DNA from: Candidatus Thorarchaeota archaeon
GTDB taxonomy: Archaea; Asgardarchaeota; Thorarchaeia; Thorarchaeales; Thorarchaeaceae
Reading direction: 5' to 3'
Assembly (NCBI GenBank): GCA_020348985.1
Contig: CP070761.1
Span: 1,732,591-1,796,590 of the forward strand
DNA: 64,000 nt
Shown here: positions 9,598 to 18,528 of the stretch, piece after piece
Layout: each line of letters begins with the position of its first letter
Position numbering within the stretch: the first letter of the stretch is position 1
The notes under the pieces: generated by a model
The model's database searches: none
What the model was told of the DNA's origin: nothing
What the model saw: the letters and a program-made list of their open reading frames with translations, nothing else
Made by a program: the position numbers and the translations under genes

Positions 9598-9981
9598 CTA
9601 GGCCGATTGCATAACGAGTTCTTCCAAGGGTGTGCTTCCTTTCTCTTCCACCCTCATGTTCACCTGAGAGATATCTGGTCCAAGTTCCCTGCCGCGAACA
9701 GTCTTGCGTTTGGCGATTCCCTTTCTCTTTGGTCTAAATCCTGGTGCCCCACGAATCAGCACCCTCTTCTTTCCACTTCCGTGCACATCAGGTCGGATTG
9801 GGAATCCTGATGAATCGCTTCCACCAGTGATCTTCAGCTTGTATCCTGGAAGACCAATTACATCCCCTTCTACAATCTCTCCGACGGTCTTTCCGACCAG
9901 AGCGTTCGTCTTGGCATCATCCAGCTCGTACTGGATAGCCTTCCCAGTCTCGGGATCCGAAATTACTAGCTTAAACGGCAA
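9598..9981 (-). CDS. rps6e: 30S ribosomal protein S6e
   Basis: The 127-residue protein matches archaeal S6e: an N-terminal FKLVISDPETGKAIQYELDD strand pair, GKTVGEIVEGDVIGLPGYKL, GGSDSSGFPIRPDVHG, then RGAPGFRPKRKGIAKRKTVRG. It lacks the long C-terminal helix phosphorylated in eukaryotes. It is the first gene of the minus-strand cluster. The 190 bases to the divergent site-2 protease gene should hold both promoters. Confidence 0.96.
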   Translation of the reverse strand: MPFKLVISDPETGKAIQYELDDAKTNALVGKTVGEIVEGDVIGLPGYKLKITGGSDSSGFPIRPDVHGSGKKRVLIRGAPGFRPKRKGIAKRKTVRGRELGPDISQVNMRVEEKGSTPLEELVMQSA

Positions 9982-10174
9982 CTATCCTATCGCCTGCCTG
10001 AAGATATACTGCGTCCTAGTGGACAGCAGCGCTAGCGAACAGAGGTCACTTTATGAGGATTGCGGTTTAGCAGACGAGAATATCAAGGCTGGACAGCTAC
10101 TGAAACAGGCCTAGTACAAAACCATTATATCTCGTTCACAGTCCGAAACCGGGATGACTATCTGAGGGATATGA

Positions 10175-11350
10175 GTGCAGACGGATCCTCTAACGCCTTG
10201 GCTTGTTCTTTTCGGGATTTACTTCCTAGTCTATATAATCGCCAAATGGATTGGTTTCGACAAACTCAGGGAAAGAGGACTAGAGGCAGGCACTCCCCTC
10301 TTTGTGATGATGAGGACTGAGCGACTTAACAACTTCTTGACCAAGTGGGGCAAGAAAGTTCCGCGTGCTTTCTTCAATCTCGGCATAGTTGTTGGTTTCG
10401 CAGGCATGGCAGCAGCATTCTGGCTATTCGGCACCAATCTTCTAAATTTCTTCTTTCGGCCTTCAGCAGCAGGTGGGGTAGTTCCCATAATCCCGGGAAT
10501 AACAATCACAGGACTGCCTCTGGTCTACATGTTGATTGGCTTGGCTATCACAATCATACTGCACGAATTTGCCCACGGATTGGCATCTTCAAAGGACGAC
10601 ATTACCATCAAGAGTTCCGGCCTACTCTTCTTCACGGTCTTGTTCGGAGCATTTGTCGAACCTGATGAGGAGGAATTCGAGAATAAGACTAGTCCAAGAT
10701 CACGTATGAGGATGCTCGCAGCCGGTTCCTACATGAACCTGATTGGAGCTTTTGTGACGTTTCTGATTATTGCCAACTTCAACCCAATAATGTCAATTGC
10801 CTTTAATCCGCCCAGTGGGGCATTCATCTATGAAATCGTTCCTGGCACTCCAGCTGCAGATTCCTTACAGGTAGGCGATGTTATTATTGGCCTTAATGAC
10901 ACTACAATTGAAACATGGCTCGACGTAAATTATTTCATGGATACTACAGAATCCAATTCCACGCTCATCATCCACACACTGGATGGAAGCCATACAGTAA
11001 CTCTGGGACAAAGTGAACTCAATGCTTCAAAGGGCCGCATTGGGATTTATGGGTCGGACTATTGGGAGCCCAAACCCGGTTGGGAATGGATTCCAGGTGG
11101 ACCTATGTACGCATTTCATATCCAGCTGACATTAGCTTGGACTTTCGTGATTCTGTTCTCGGTTGCTCTGTTCAATTTGATGCCTATACCCGCACTCGAT
11201 GGCGACAAACTACTGTCAAATGGACTTGGTCTCATCATTAAGAATGAGAAGACAATAAAGCGAATAATGTGGCCGGCCAGAATCATCTCTCTGCTGATCA
11301 TTCTGCTAAGTATAGGATTCAGCTTGCTCCTTGGAAGAGTACTGTTCTAG
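10175..11350 (+). CDS. Site-2 protease (M50) with PDZ domain
   Basis: The 391-residue intramembrane zinc metalloprotease has the zinc motif HEFAH in a TM helix near residue 130 and the second motif NLMPIPALDGDKLL near residue 333. A PDZ domain (YEIVPGTPAADSLQVGDVI) is inserted between them. Such enzymes cut membrane-embedded regulators within the bilayer. It starts at GTG after a GAGGGAT ribosome-binding site. A TATA-like TTATATC lies near 10125. The active site looks intact. The substrate is unknown. Confidence 0.92.
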   Translation: MQTDPLTPWLVLFGIYFLVYIIAKWIGFDKLRERGLEAGTPLFVMMRTERLNNFLTKWGKKVPRAFFNLGIVVGFAGMAAAFWLFGTNLLNFFFRPSAAGGVVPIIPGITITGLPLVYMLIGLAITIILHEFAHGLASSKDDITIKSSGLLFFTVLFGAFVEPDEEEFENKTSPRSRMRMLAAGSYMNLIGAFVTFLIIANFNPIMSIAFNPPSGAFIYEIVPGTPAADSLQVGDVIIGLNDTTIETWLDVNYFMDTTESNSTLIIHTLDGSHTVTLGQSELNASKGRIGIYGSDYWEPKPGWEWIPGGPMYAFHIQLTLAWTFVILFSVALFNLMPIPALDGDKLLSNGLGLIIKNEKTIKRIMWPARIISLLIILLSIGFSLLLGRVLF

Positions 11351-11423
11351 GGTGCGCCCATAGACCCAGAATCGCATCAATCATGATTCTCGGACAATAA
11401 AAGGGGCTGTATGAACGGATTGA

Positions 11424-11840
11424 GTGATGACTATGATGACTCATCAGATTAGTACGTTACAGGATGTTCGTGAGAAGGCAAGAAAGGCACTTACGGATTA
11501 TCTAACAATGTTTATTCCCGAGTCATGGAAGGAGCCCCTTGAAAAGATACGACTTCTTCTTCAAGCCCATGGTGAAGCTGATTGGGAGGCCTTGAAAGGA
11601 CATTCGTTATTATATTTCGACGAAATGCGCCTGTCGGAGGATCGGGTCGAGTCTCTTGCTCGAGTTGAGCGCTTAGGAGATGCTTTCAAGGAACTATATT
11701 CGGTTGTGTCTCCAGCTGAATGGCATAGAACCGTTGACGACACTATTCATGCAGCCAATTTCCGTGCTTCCAAGGCCGCAATCCAAATACGACATATCTC
11801 ACCACTTGATAGACCTAATGACGACTCGGATGAAGATTGA
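11424..11840 (+). CDS. Hypothetical helical protein
   Basis: The 138-residue protein is highly charged, predicted almost entirely alpha-helical, and has an acidic tail (DDSDED). It has no TM segments, cysteine clusters or recognised motif. It lies between the site-2 protease and a kinase-like gene on the same strand, about 70 bases from the former. Three in-frame Met codons near the start leave the initiator uncertain. I do not recognise a family. Confidence 0.5.
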   Translation: MMTMMTHQISTLQDVREKARKALTDYLTMFIPESWKEPLEKIRLLLQAHGEADWEALKGHSLLYFDEMRLSEDRVESLARVERLGDAFKELYSVVSPAEWHRTVDDTIHAANFRASKAAIQIRHISPLDRPNDDSDED

Positions 11841-11927
11841 ATCCACAACTCTATGACAATAGGTCTCTGGATCTGAAAGAAGTACTAACCGACACATCCA
11901 AAGCCACGCAGTTTCTCGGTCATCAGT

Positions 11928-12947
11928 ATGGACGAGGCCAAGCTGACCTCTTACCTGAGTCAGAATCTCTCAGAGAGAAACAACCTCCGCCTAATCAGTA
12001 TATCACGCATTACCGAAGGTTGGGAAACTGAAATCTATTCAATTGACGTCGAGCATCAGACAGACAATGGACGAGTCCAAGAAGGATTGATTCTCAGGAT
12101 GTATCCTGGTGCCCAAGCTGCTTACAGGGCCAAGAAGGAATTCCTACTACTGAAAGGTCTTCGCAGAGTTGAATATCCAGTTCCGAAGGTATTTCTCGTT
12201 GAGCAAGACACGGGTCAACTTGGAGCTCCTTTCATAGTAATGGAAAGAATTGATGGGCAGACGATGGGTGTTGAATTTGGAGCGGCTGACCAGCAGAACG
12301 GTCTTCAGGCGCTCTTTGCCGAGCTTTTCGTGGATTTGCACAATCTGGAATGGCAAGAGGTCATCCGCGATTTTGACCCCAAACCCAAGTTCGAAGCGAA
12401 GGATGCAATAGATCAGCAGTTGGCCAGCTATGAGCATGACCTGACCCAATACAAGAAGGAAGAACTCATGCCCATTCTTGAGTGGCTCAGAGCAAGAATA
12501 TCAACTGTTTCTTGTAAGAGGCTTTCCCTCGCTCACCGGGACTTCCATCCATTCAACATTATTATTGATGAGACCGGGGCTCCCTTCGTAATTGACTGGA
12601 CCGCAGCCAGCATCACAGACTACCGAGTTGACCTAGGTTGGACTCTGTTACTGATAGGCGCATTCTCTGGGAGGGAGCTTCGTGACTCCGTTTTGGGGGC
12701 CTATGAAAGAGTCATAGGCGCTCAGGTTGACAACATAGAGTACTTCGAGGTTATCGCCGCTTTCCGCAGACTGCTTGATGTTTCCGTTTCGCTAAGCATA
12801 GATGCAGGAGAGAGAGGTATGAAGACTGGGGCCGTTGAAATGATAATGGAATCTTTCGACCATATGGCAAATGTCGAGAAGCTTGTAGAGGAGTACACCG
12901 GAATTGAGATTTCAGTAGTGAACGAGTTAGAGCGAAGCTTCACCTAA
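11928..12947 (+). CDS. APH/ChoK-like phosphotransferase
   Basis: The 339-residue protein has the aminoglycoside-phosphotransferase kinase fold. A glycine-poor N-lobe (RITEGWETEIYSI) is followed by PFIVMERIDG at the hinge, the catalytic HRDFHPFN (Asp and Asn) near residue 203, and the metal-binding FVIDWTAA. Families with this fold phosphorylate small metabolites such as choline, sugars or antibiotics. An archaeal chromosomal copy is more likely metabolic than a resistance gene. The substrate is unknown. Confidence 0.82.
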   Translation: MDEAKLTSYLSQNLSERNNLRLISISRITEGWETEIYSIDVEHQTDNGRVQEGLILRMYPGAQAAYRAKKEFLLLKGLRRVEYPVPKVFLVEQDTGQLGAPFIVMERIDGQTMGVEFGAADQQNGLQALFAELFVDLHNLEWQEVIRDFDPKPKFEAKDAIDQQLASYEHDLTQYKKEELMPILEWLRARISTVSCKRLSLAHRDFHPFNIIIDETGAPFVIDWTAASITDYRVDLGWTLLLIGAFSGRELRDSVLGAYERVIGAQVDNIEYFEVIAAFRRLLDVSVSLSIDAGERGMKTGAVEMIMESFDHMANVEKLVEEYTGIEISVVNELERSFT

Positions 12948-13038
12948 TACATTGACAGTGAACTAGAAAGGGTCCAGAAGAGTACCTTTAACACACAAGA
13001 CCGAAGTGTTTGATGGAGAAAAGCGTGGAGTGTTTCTT

Positions 13039-13971
13039 ATGGCCACACAGTGCTCGAAATGTGATTCGAAAGCAGTCTACCTGCGTCGTTACACATCAGA
13101 AGCGCTCTGTGATTCCTGTTTGGCTGAGACCACTTTACAGCGCGTCAGACGCACAATAAACAAGCACAAGATGTTTCGAGAGAACGACCGAATTGCTGTG
13201 GCCATATCCGGGGGAAAAGACAGCTCAGTTCTACTCCACATCCTTCATCGCATTGAAAAGAAGTACCCAGACTCTGAGATAATCCCAATCACAATTGATG
13301 AAGGCATCATGGGATATCGGGATCGGGCACTTGAAGCAGCAAAGAAGCTTACGAGGAGTCTGGATCTAACGTTGGAGGTCAGGAGCTTTCGCGAGCTGTT
13401 TGGTCATAGCTTAGACGATATCGTAAAGATGCGAAAGAGTGACAAGCCCATCGGCGCATGCTCATTCTGCGGAGTTCTTAGGCGAAGAGCGATCAATTCA
13501 ACAGCTTCTGAGTTGGAAGCAGATGTTGTCGCGACCGGCCACAATATGGATGATGAGGCTCAGACTCTTCTCATTAACATGTTGCGGGGTGACAGCCGAA
13601 GGATTGTGAGAACTAGTCGACCAAGGGAGAAAGCACTTAGAGGATTCGTCCCTCGCGTCAAGCCAATCATGGAGATAACAGAAAGGGATGTCGTGGCTTA
13701 CTCTCACAGTCAGGCTCTAGAGTATCATGATGTGCCTTGTCCCTACTCTGTGGAGGCATATAGGAACGATGTCAAGGACTTCTTGAATGACATGGAGCAC
13801 AGACGACCTGGAACACTCCTTGCAATCCTAAGGTCGGGTGAGGAAATAGGCAAGGCCTTTGAACAAACTCCGGTTGCAACAGAGCTCCGCGAATGTGAAC
13901 AATGCGGATCGGTGACACCTGATAGAATCTGCAAAGTCTGTTCAATGCTTTCAGACATATCCGGCAACTGA
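13039..13971 (+). CDS. ttuA: tRNA 2-thiolation protein, TtuA/Ncs6 (CTU1) type
   Basis: The 310-residue PP-loop ATPase has an N-terminal zinc site (CSKC and CDSC), the PP-loop SGGKDS, central CSFC and ATGHNMDDEAQT motifs, and a C-terminal CEQC/C-x2-C zinc site. This architecture is that of TtuA/Ncs6, which sulfurates U54 or U34 of tRNA using a ubiquitin-like sulfur carrier and an Fe-S cluster. A candidate carrier lies at 46468-46749. I chose ATG 13039 because conserved sequence starts there. A GTG at 13006 would add 11 residues. Confidence 0.92.
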   Translation: MATQCSKCDSKAVYLRRYTSEALCDSCLAETTLQRVRRTINKHKMFRENDRIAVAISGGKDSSVLLHILHRIEKKYPDSEIIPITIDEGIMGYRDRALEAAKKLTRSLDLTLEVRSFRELFGHSLDDIVKMRKSDKPIGACSFCGVLRRRAINSTASELEADVVATGHNMDDEAQTLLINMLRGDSRRIVRTSRPREKALRGFVPRVKPIMEITERDVVAYSHSQALEYHDVPCPYSVEAYRNDVKDFLNDMEHRRPGTLLAILRSGEEIGKAFEQTPVATELRECEQCGSVTPDRICKVCSMLSDISGN

Positions 13972-14009
13972 AATCAAACACTTGACCAAGATGGAGGGTA
14001 ACGAGAGAA

Positions 14010-14717
14010 ATGGCGAAGAAACCCGAAACTCTCCATGAAAGTCGTACCATAGTGTATGGTGACAAACATTGGTCCCATTTGGCATCACTAAGAGAGAGAG
14101 CTATGGACATAATGCAGACACTGGAGTCCTCTGGCATCCATTCCTTTGTCTATGGTTCCATTGCCAGAGGTGATGTTGGGAAGTCTTCCGACGTGGATAT
14201 CATCGTTCCGTATCCTGTATCAAGCTACAAACTCGAAATCTCTGCGGGACGGGGTGTCCGCCGTGAGTTAGTCCAAGCCACACCATCCATGGTACTGAAG
14301 GGACATATTGTCTTAGATGACAGGACAACCGTTACCTTTCCCCTGTTCAAGTTAAGGCCAAGAGAAGAGGAGTTCTACAGTTGGGGGGGACGTGCCGATA
14401 TCAGCCAGCTTGAGGCCGAAATCAGAGTTTCTGGAGTTGACAAGAGACTGGTCTTGATTAGACCCACACCTGAGGGACATACAGAGCATGGAGTCATTGG
14501 ATATGAGCCAGATGTGGCAAAGGCTGTTGGCGTGAGCATCGAGACCGCAAAAGAACGAGTGCGTGTTCTAACACGAAGAGATAGACTTGGTAGAACAGGT
14601 GTTTACCTTACGAGAGTCCTAGAAGAAGATGATAGCTTCGAGGCAGTAGCAAAGAGTCTAAGAGACAGCGACCCGGCTCTCCGGCGTACAGTCGAGAAGA
14701 GGGAACGCAGTAGGTGA
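14010..14717 (+). CDS. Archaeal nucleotidyltransferase-domain protein (COG1665-like)
   Basis: The 235-residue protein has a pol-beta-type nucleotidyltransferase core: FVYGSIARGDVGKSSDVDIIVPY supplies the GS and the D-x-D metal ligands (residues about 47-70). The rest contains conserved HIVLDD and EGHTEHGVIGYEP segments and a helix-turn-helix-like end. It overlaps the next gene (radical SAM) by 4 bases, GTGA. As I recall, archaeal COG1665 and COG2108 genes often occur as such a pair, with an undetermined function. The target nucleotide and acceptor are unknown. Confidence 0.75.
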   Translation: MAKKPETLHESRTIVYGDKHWSHLASLRERAMDIMQTLESSGIHSFVYGSIARGDVGKSSDVDIIVPYPVSSYKLEISAGRGVRRELVQATPSMVLKGHIVLDDRTTVTFPLFKLRPREEEFYSWGGRADISQLEAEIRVSGVDKRLVLIRPTPEGHTEHGVIGYEPDVAKAVGVSIETAKERVRVLTRRDRLGRTGVYLTRVLEEDDSFEAVAKSLRDSDPALRRTVEKRERSR

Positions 14718-15838
14718 TCATTTTGACACGTCTAGTTGAACGACTTAAGGGCGACTCTCTTCTCGTTGGAGAACTTCCACGAGGATGCCAGCTTTGTGCA
14801 AAAGGGACCAAAATGGTCCTATTCGTCACTGGTCTTTGCGACAGTGCATGTTTCTATTGTCCTTTATCGGAGGAGAAGTCAGGAAAGGACATTGTATTTG
14901 CAGACGAGATGAAGGTTGAGACTGATCAAGACATCCTTTTTGAAACCGAAGCCATAGGCGGAGAAGGCGCCGGAATAAGTGGGGGTGATCCGCTCTGCAA
15001 TCTTGATAGGACTGTCAGATACATAACTTTGCTGAAATCTAGCCAAGGGAACGAGTTTCATACCCATCTTTATACAAGCCAATCTGAAGTTGAAGAAGAC
15101 ATTCTTCTTGAGCTAAGAAACGCAGGTCTTGATGAGATCCGGTTTCATCCGCAGTCAAGAGACTGGTCCGGCATAGAGACCGCAGTGAGTCTGGGCATGG
15201 TAGTTGGTTTGGAGCTACCAGCAATTCCTGGCCAAGAGAAGGACCTTGAAAGCGCCGCTGAGAAGGCAGAGGCTTTCGGGGTTGATTTCCTCAACATCAA
15301 TGAACTTGAAGCTAGTGAAACAAATTTCGCAAAACTTGCGGCTCTGGGCTTGCGGCTTACAAGCTTGGACGCGGCAAGTATCGAAGGAAGTCGAGAGACA
15401 GCTGAGAACATTCTTCACTGGGCAGCAAGCAACCTCGTAAATCTGTCAGTTCACTTCTGCACTGCTGTGTTCAAAGATCGTGTACAGCTTCGCAATAGGC
15501 TTGAGAGACGTCTTGTGAGAACGATCAGAGCATTTGAGGAGAAAGACGAAGACGACCCTCTCTTGATTCTTGGATTGATTCGTCCTCAACACGGTCAGAC
15601 TATGGCCCCGGAACATCTTGGTCAGATATACAACATTCTGAGGGTTGAGTTCAACGTTCCACATGATATGATGAACTTAGACTTCGACAGATCTCGAATA
15701 GAAATTGCTCCTTGGATTCTTGAAGAGATAGCCGAAGATCTAAGAATCGAACTTGAGGAACTCAGCACGGTGGAAATGGGCATTGCATATGAATACCCTT
15801 CATGGGATCGACTGCAGACGCTTTTTGATCCGCTTTGA
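14714..15838 (+). CDS. Radical SAM protein related to PFL-activating enzyme (COG2108-like)
   Basis: The 374-residue protein has the radical SAM cluster motif C-x3-C-x2-C in GLCDSACFYCPLSE (residues about 40-48) and a preceding CQLCAKG segment. A GISGGDP SAM-binding glycine motif and a partial TIM barrel follow. The family is described as related to pyruvate-formate-lyase activases, but its reaction is not established. It starts at GTG, overlapping the nucleotidyltransferase stop by 4 bases. It is the only activase-like gene in the window, yet lies 22 kb from the glycyl radical enzyme. Confidence 0.8.
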   Translation: MIILTRLVERLKGDSLLVGELPRGCQLCAKGTKMVLFVTGLCDSACFYCPLSEEKSGKDIVFADEMKVETDQDILFETEAIGGEGAGISGGDPLCNLDRTVRYITLLKSSQGNEFHTHLYTSQSEVEEDILLELRNAGLDEIRFHPQSRDWSGIETAVSLGMVVGLELPAIPGQEKDLESAAEKAEAFGVDFLNINELEASETNFAKLAALGLRLTSLDAASIEGSRETAENILHWAASNLVNLSVHFCTAVFKDRVQLRNRLERRLVRTIRAFEEKDEDDPLLILGLIRPQHGQTMAPEHLGQIYNILRVEFNVPHDMMNLDFDRSRIEIAPWILEEIAEDLRIELEELSTVEMGIAYEYPSWDRLQTLFDPL

Positions 15839-16927
15839 TTAGTACTCGACACGGAATCTTAGTATGGCCGCTATGCCACCAAGATTCTGCAGTTGGTCAC
15901 CTGCAGGATGTTCTGTGGATACGACATGAAACTCAGCTCTGGCCTTTTCGGCGTCTCGGATTAACGAGTCTATGGCACGTCTGGTTTCATCTGAACCTTC
16001 TCTTAGCTTGATGTCAGTAATCAAAAGATGTTCCACAGCACCTATCTGAACGGCCTTTGTGACTTCCTTATCACCATAAGTGCCGAGTCCGTTGTCCTTT
16101 GCTATATGGGTGATTAGTTCCTCAATCAGCTTCGTTTCGGTTTCCAATCTAATGCCTTCTATGGCAGACCCGATTACCTCTCTGGCAAGGATTTCCTTTG
16201 CGCCTGGAAAACCTATCGAATTTGTGCTCTCTACAATCACAGGTGGAAGGTCTTTGAGTTTCGCAGATTTTAGGAATTCATAGAAGTGATCCTTGGTGAA
16301 CCCGGGTCCAGTTATCACAATGAGTCCAATCTCACTCTGTTCAAGCTGAGAGCGGACTGCTAGGACCACAGAGGAATAGAACTCCCTCATAGTAGCATCA
16401 TACGACTTCTGGTCCCCTCTCTTCCGAGATATGCTAGTCTTCACTCTTACTGCTTCTTTCAGTCCAAAGTCAGCGGCAAGGAGAAGGTCCGCTACGCCGT
16501 CTTCAATCGTGACAATCAGACTAATAGGGTGCCCCGTCGATTTCTCTGCTTCCTTTAGCCTTTTCAGAAGGAAGTTCGGCCAGTGCTCCTTTATCACAGT
16601 AAGTATGCTTCCAGTTTCGACATTTATGGTATGATGAGATCCCAAGTTTATGAGATCGCTTGGGCCCTCAAGGATAGTGCCCAGCAACCTTACTCTGTTA
16701 CTGAAAGAATGAAATGAAACATCCTCCACTCTGATTGTAAGAGTCATGGGTTTTCTAACGCTATCTTGCTTCCTTGAATCTTCGTCACCTACACGGACTC
16801 TTCGAGTAGTCCTAGATACGACTATGTCTCCAGGCATAACCACATTGTAGAGATGCCACAAGTCATCTAGGGCCTCTATCTTGAGGGTTATCTTGCCCTC
16901 TTTCAGAATCCGTTTCAGTATTTTCAA
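15839..16927 (-). CDS. pelA: Pelota (Dom34) ribosome-rescue factor
   Basis: The 362-residue protein starts with the Sm-like N domain of pelota (MKILKRILKEGKITLKIEALDDLWHLYN split by the VMPGDIV turn). The central eRF1 domain 2-like part (GLIVITGPGFTKDHF) and C domain with IGAVEHLLITD follow. It lacks the GGQ of eRF1, as expected. With aEF1A it dissociates stalled ribosomes in no-go or non-stop decay. It is convergent with the radical SAM gene, the stops lying next to each other. Confidence 0.95.
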   Translation of the reverse strand: MKILKRILKEGKITLKIEALDDLWHLYNVVMPGDIVVSRTTRRVRVGDEDSRKQDSVRKPMTLTIRVEDVSFHSFSNRVRLLGTILEGPSDLINLGSHHTINVETGSILTVIKEHWPNFLLKRLKEAEKSTGHPISLIVTIEDGVADLLLAADFGLKEAVRVKTSISRKRGDQKSYDATMREFYSSVVLAVRSQLEQSEIGLIVITGPGFTKDHFYEFLKSAKLKDLPPVIVESTNSIGFPGAKEILAREVIGSAIEGIRLETETKLIEELITHIAKDNGLGTYGDKEVTKAVQIGAVEHLLITDIKLREGSDETRRAIDSLIRDAEKARAEFHVVSTEHPAGDQLQNLGGIAAILRFRVEY

Positions 16928-16953
16928 AGCGACTCTCCTGTCCTAGAATGCTC

Positions 16954-18405
16954 TTAGAAGAAATAGTCTCCGAAAGTCTCGGTATACTTCGGATCACTCC
17001 TGGCCAGAGCTTGGTTCTCCTCAATTCTGCGACATAGCAATTCGGCTTGTTTAACGTGATTCTCTTCCACAATATCTGCCTCTTCTTGGACTGCAGCATC
17101 GCCTGCTATTCTAACAAGCCCTCCTATTTCTCGCAAACGAAGAGTAAAGGCATTTCTTTGTCCATCAAGCCTATAGGCAAGACTCTCTGCTACATTCATT
17201 ACTTCTTCTAGAGCATCAACCCCAAAGTGAGGAATCCGTCCATCCTCATGTACGGTTTGGGCAACAAAACGAATCAAGTCCATCTCACTATGATGATTTC
17301 TTGACATCCATGATGTGAGCACAATTTCATACCCATAACCCCTAATCCTTGATCTCAGCGCCGGATGAAGTAGAGAAAGATCTTCTGGATTACATGATGC
17401 AAAGAGTAGGAAGTCGCAAGGAACATTGTCTACTCGCACAGCCGCCCCGGAACTTTGAGGATTATGTCCGAGAATAGGATACTTTCGGTCTTGCATTGCT
17501 GTTAGAAGATGCTTCTGATAGGATCCGAGAGCGCCGATTTCATCTATGTAGAGTACACCTTCGTGGGCCTCGTGAATAGCACCTGGAATGACTCTCATGT
17601 GGGCTGGCACTCCAAGCCCTTCTGCACTCCCATATGGATCATGCTTGACATCACCCAGCAATTCAACTGGACTAGCCCCGCTAACCTGAACAAACCGTGA
17701 CGAATTCCAGGAAACTAGAATCAGTTCCGAATCCGGACATGTCTGTTTCGTGGAAACGTTCTCTTCAGGTTGAAGAATGCGCAAAACACGAATCATGTCC
17801 TGCTCAGATCTTTGATACACTATACGATATTGATGTCCGCCTAGAACATCTTCAGATGTCACTTCTGCTAATGCAGGCTCTCTGGCAACGTTAAGTGCAC
17901 GGAAGAGGCCTTGATATGATAAGTCGGCATTGTTATTGCATCTCTTTGGAGAGCCGCAGTCCATACACACGTTCTGACTCGGCAGAGAAAAGGCACCACA
18001 CCTTGAGCACCTATACCCCATCTTCACTGCGATCTCAAAAGGAAGGTCGTCAGGATACATGAAGCTCGAATCACAAACGGTCTCTTCTTCGGCAACTGTT
18101 CCACCTTCATCTTGTTTGGCTCGAATTGCGACTGCAGTGGGTCTATCTCCCTGTTCCGGATTCTGTCGGATACGTATCTCATCTATTGGGGGTGGAAGCA
18201 AAGAATATGCGGCACTGGCGATCATTGATTTGCCTATTCCTGGAACTCCGCAGAGCAACACGTGCCGTCTCTGGGATACTGCTGACTTGACTAGTTTCAC
18301 AGCATGGGTCTGACCAATGACTTTCGAGAAAGGATCCGTGGGAATATCTATGTCAGCCGTAGACTTCAATCCCTCGAAAGCGTTAGTCATCCTGCCTGAC
18401 CTCAT
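16954..18405 (-). CDS. LonB-like AAA+ ATPase lacking the protease domain, with zinc-finger insert
   Basis: The 483-residue protein resembles the ATPase half of archaeal LonB. It has Walker A GVPGIGKS at 53-60, PAHMRVIPGAIHEAHEG leading into Walker B VLYIDE at 284-289, and LLTAMQDRKYPILG and ALRSRIRGYGYE near 350-360. A zinc-finger-like block C-x2-C...C-x2-C...C lies at 133-156, between the Walker motifs. The protein stops after the helical lid (about 470). No Ser-Lys Lon protease domain follows, and none was seen downstream. It may be an unfoldase or remodelling factor. No TM insert is evident. Confidence 0.82.
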   Translation of the reverse strand: MRSGRMTNAFEGLKSTADIDIPTDPFSKVIGQTHAVKLVKSAVSQRRHVLLCGVPGIGKSMIASAAYSLLPPPIDEIRIRQNPEQGDRPTAVAIRAKQDEGGTVAEEETVCDSSFMYPDDLPFEIAVKMGYRCSRCGAFSLPSQNVCMDCGSPKRCNNNADLSYQGLFRALNVAREPALAEVTSEDVLGGHQYRIVYQRSEQDMIRVLRILQPEENVSTKQTCPDSELILVSWNSSRFVQVSGASPVELLGDVKHDPYGSAEGLGVPAHMRVIPGAIHEAHEGVLYIDEIGALGSYQKHLLTAMQDRKYPILGHNPQSSGAAVRVDNVPCDFLLFASCNPEDLSLLHPALRSRIRGYGYEIVLTSWMSRNHHSEMDLIRFVAQTVHEDGRIPHFGVDALEEVMNVAESLAYRLDGQRNAFTLRLREIGGLVRIAGDAAVQEEADIVEENHVKQAELLCRRIEENQALARSDPKYTETFGDYFF

Positions 18406-18528
18406 CTACTCATTGTTTCGAAGCTACGTGGAGTCTGAGATAATTGTGAGTATTATCACAGGAAGCTTGCCTTGTCTTCGTGACGGACCGAAACTGGGAT
18501 GTCGACATTCTGCGAAACTCGGTATCCT

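Noticed and set aside
16863..16953. A lost Lon protease domain downstream of the LonB-like gene
   Set aside because: Only pelota and intergenic sequence follow. No Ser-Lys protease motif is found in any frame.
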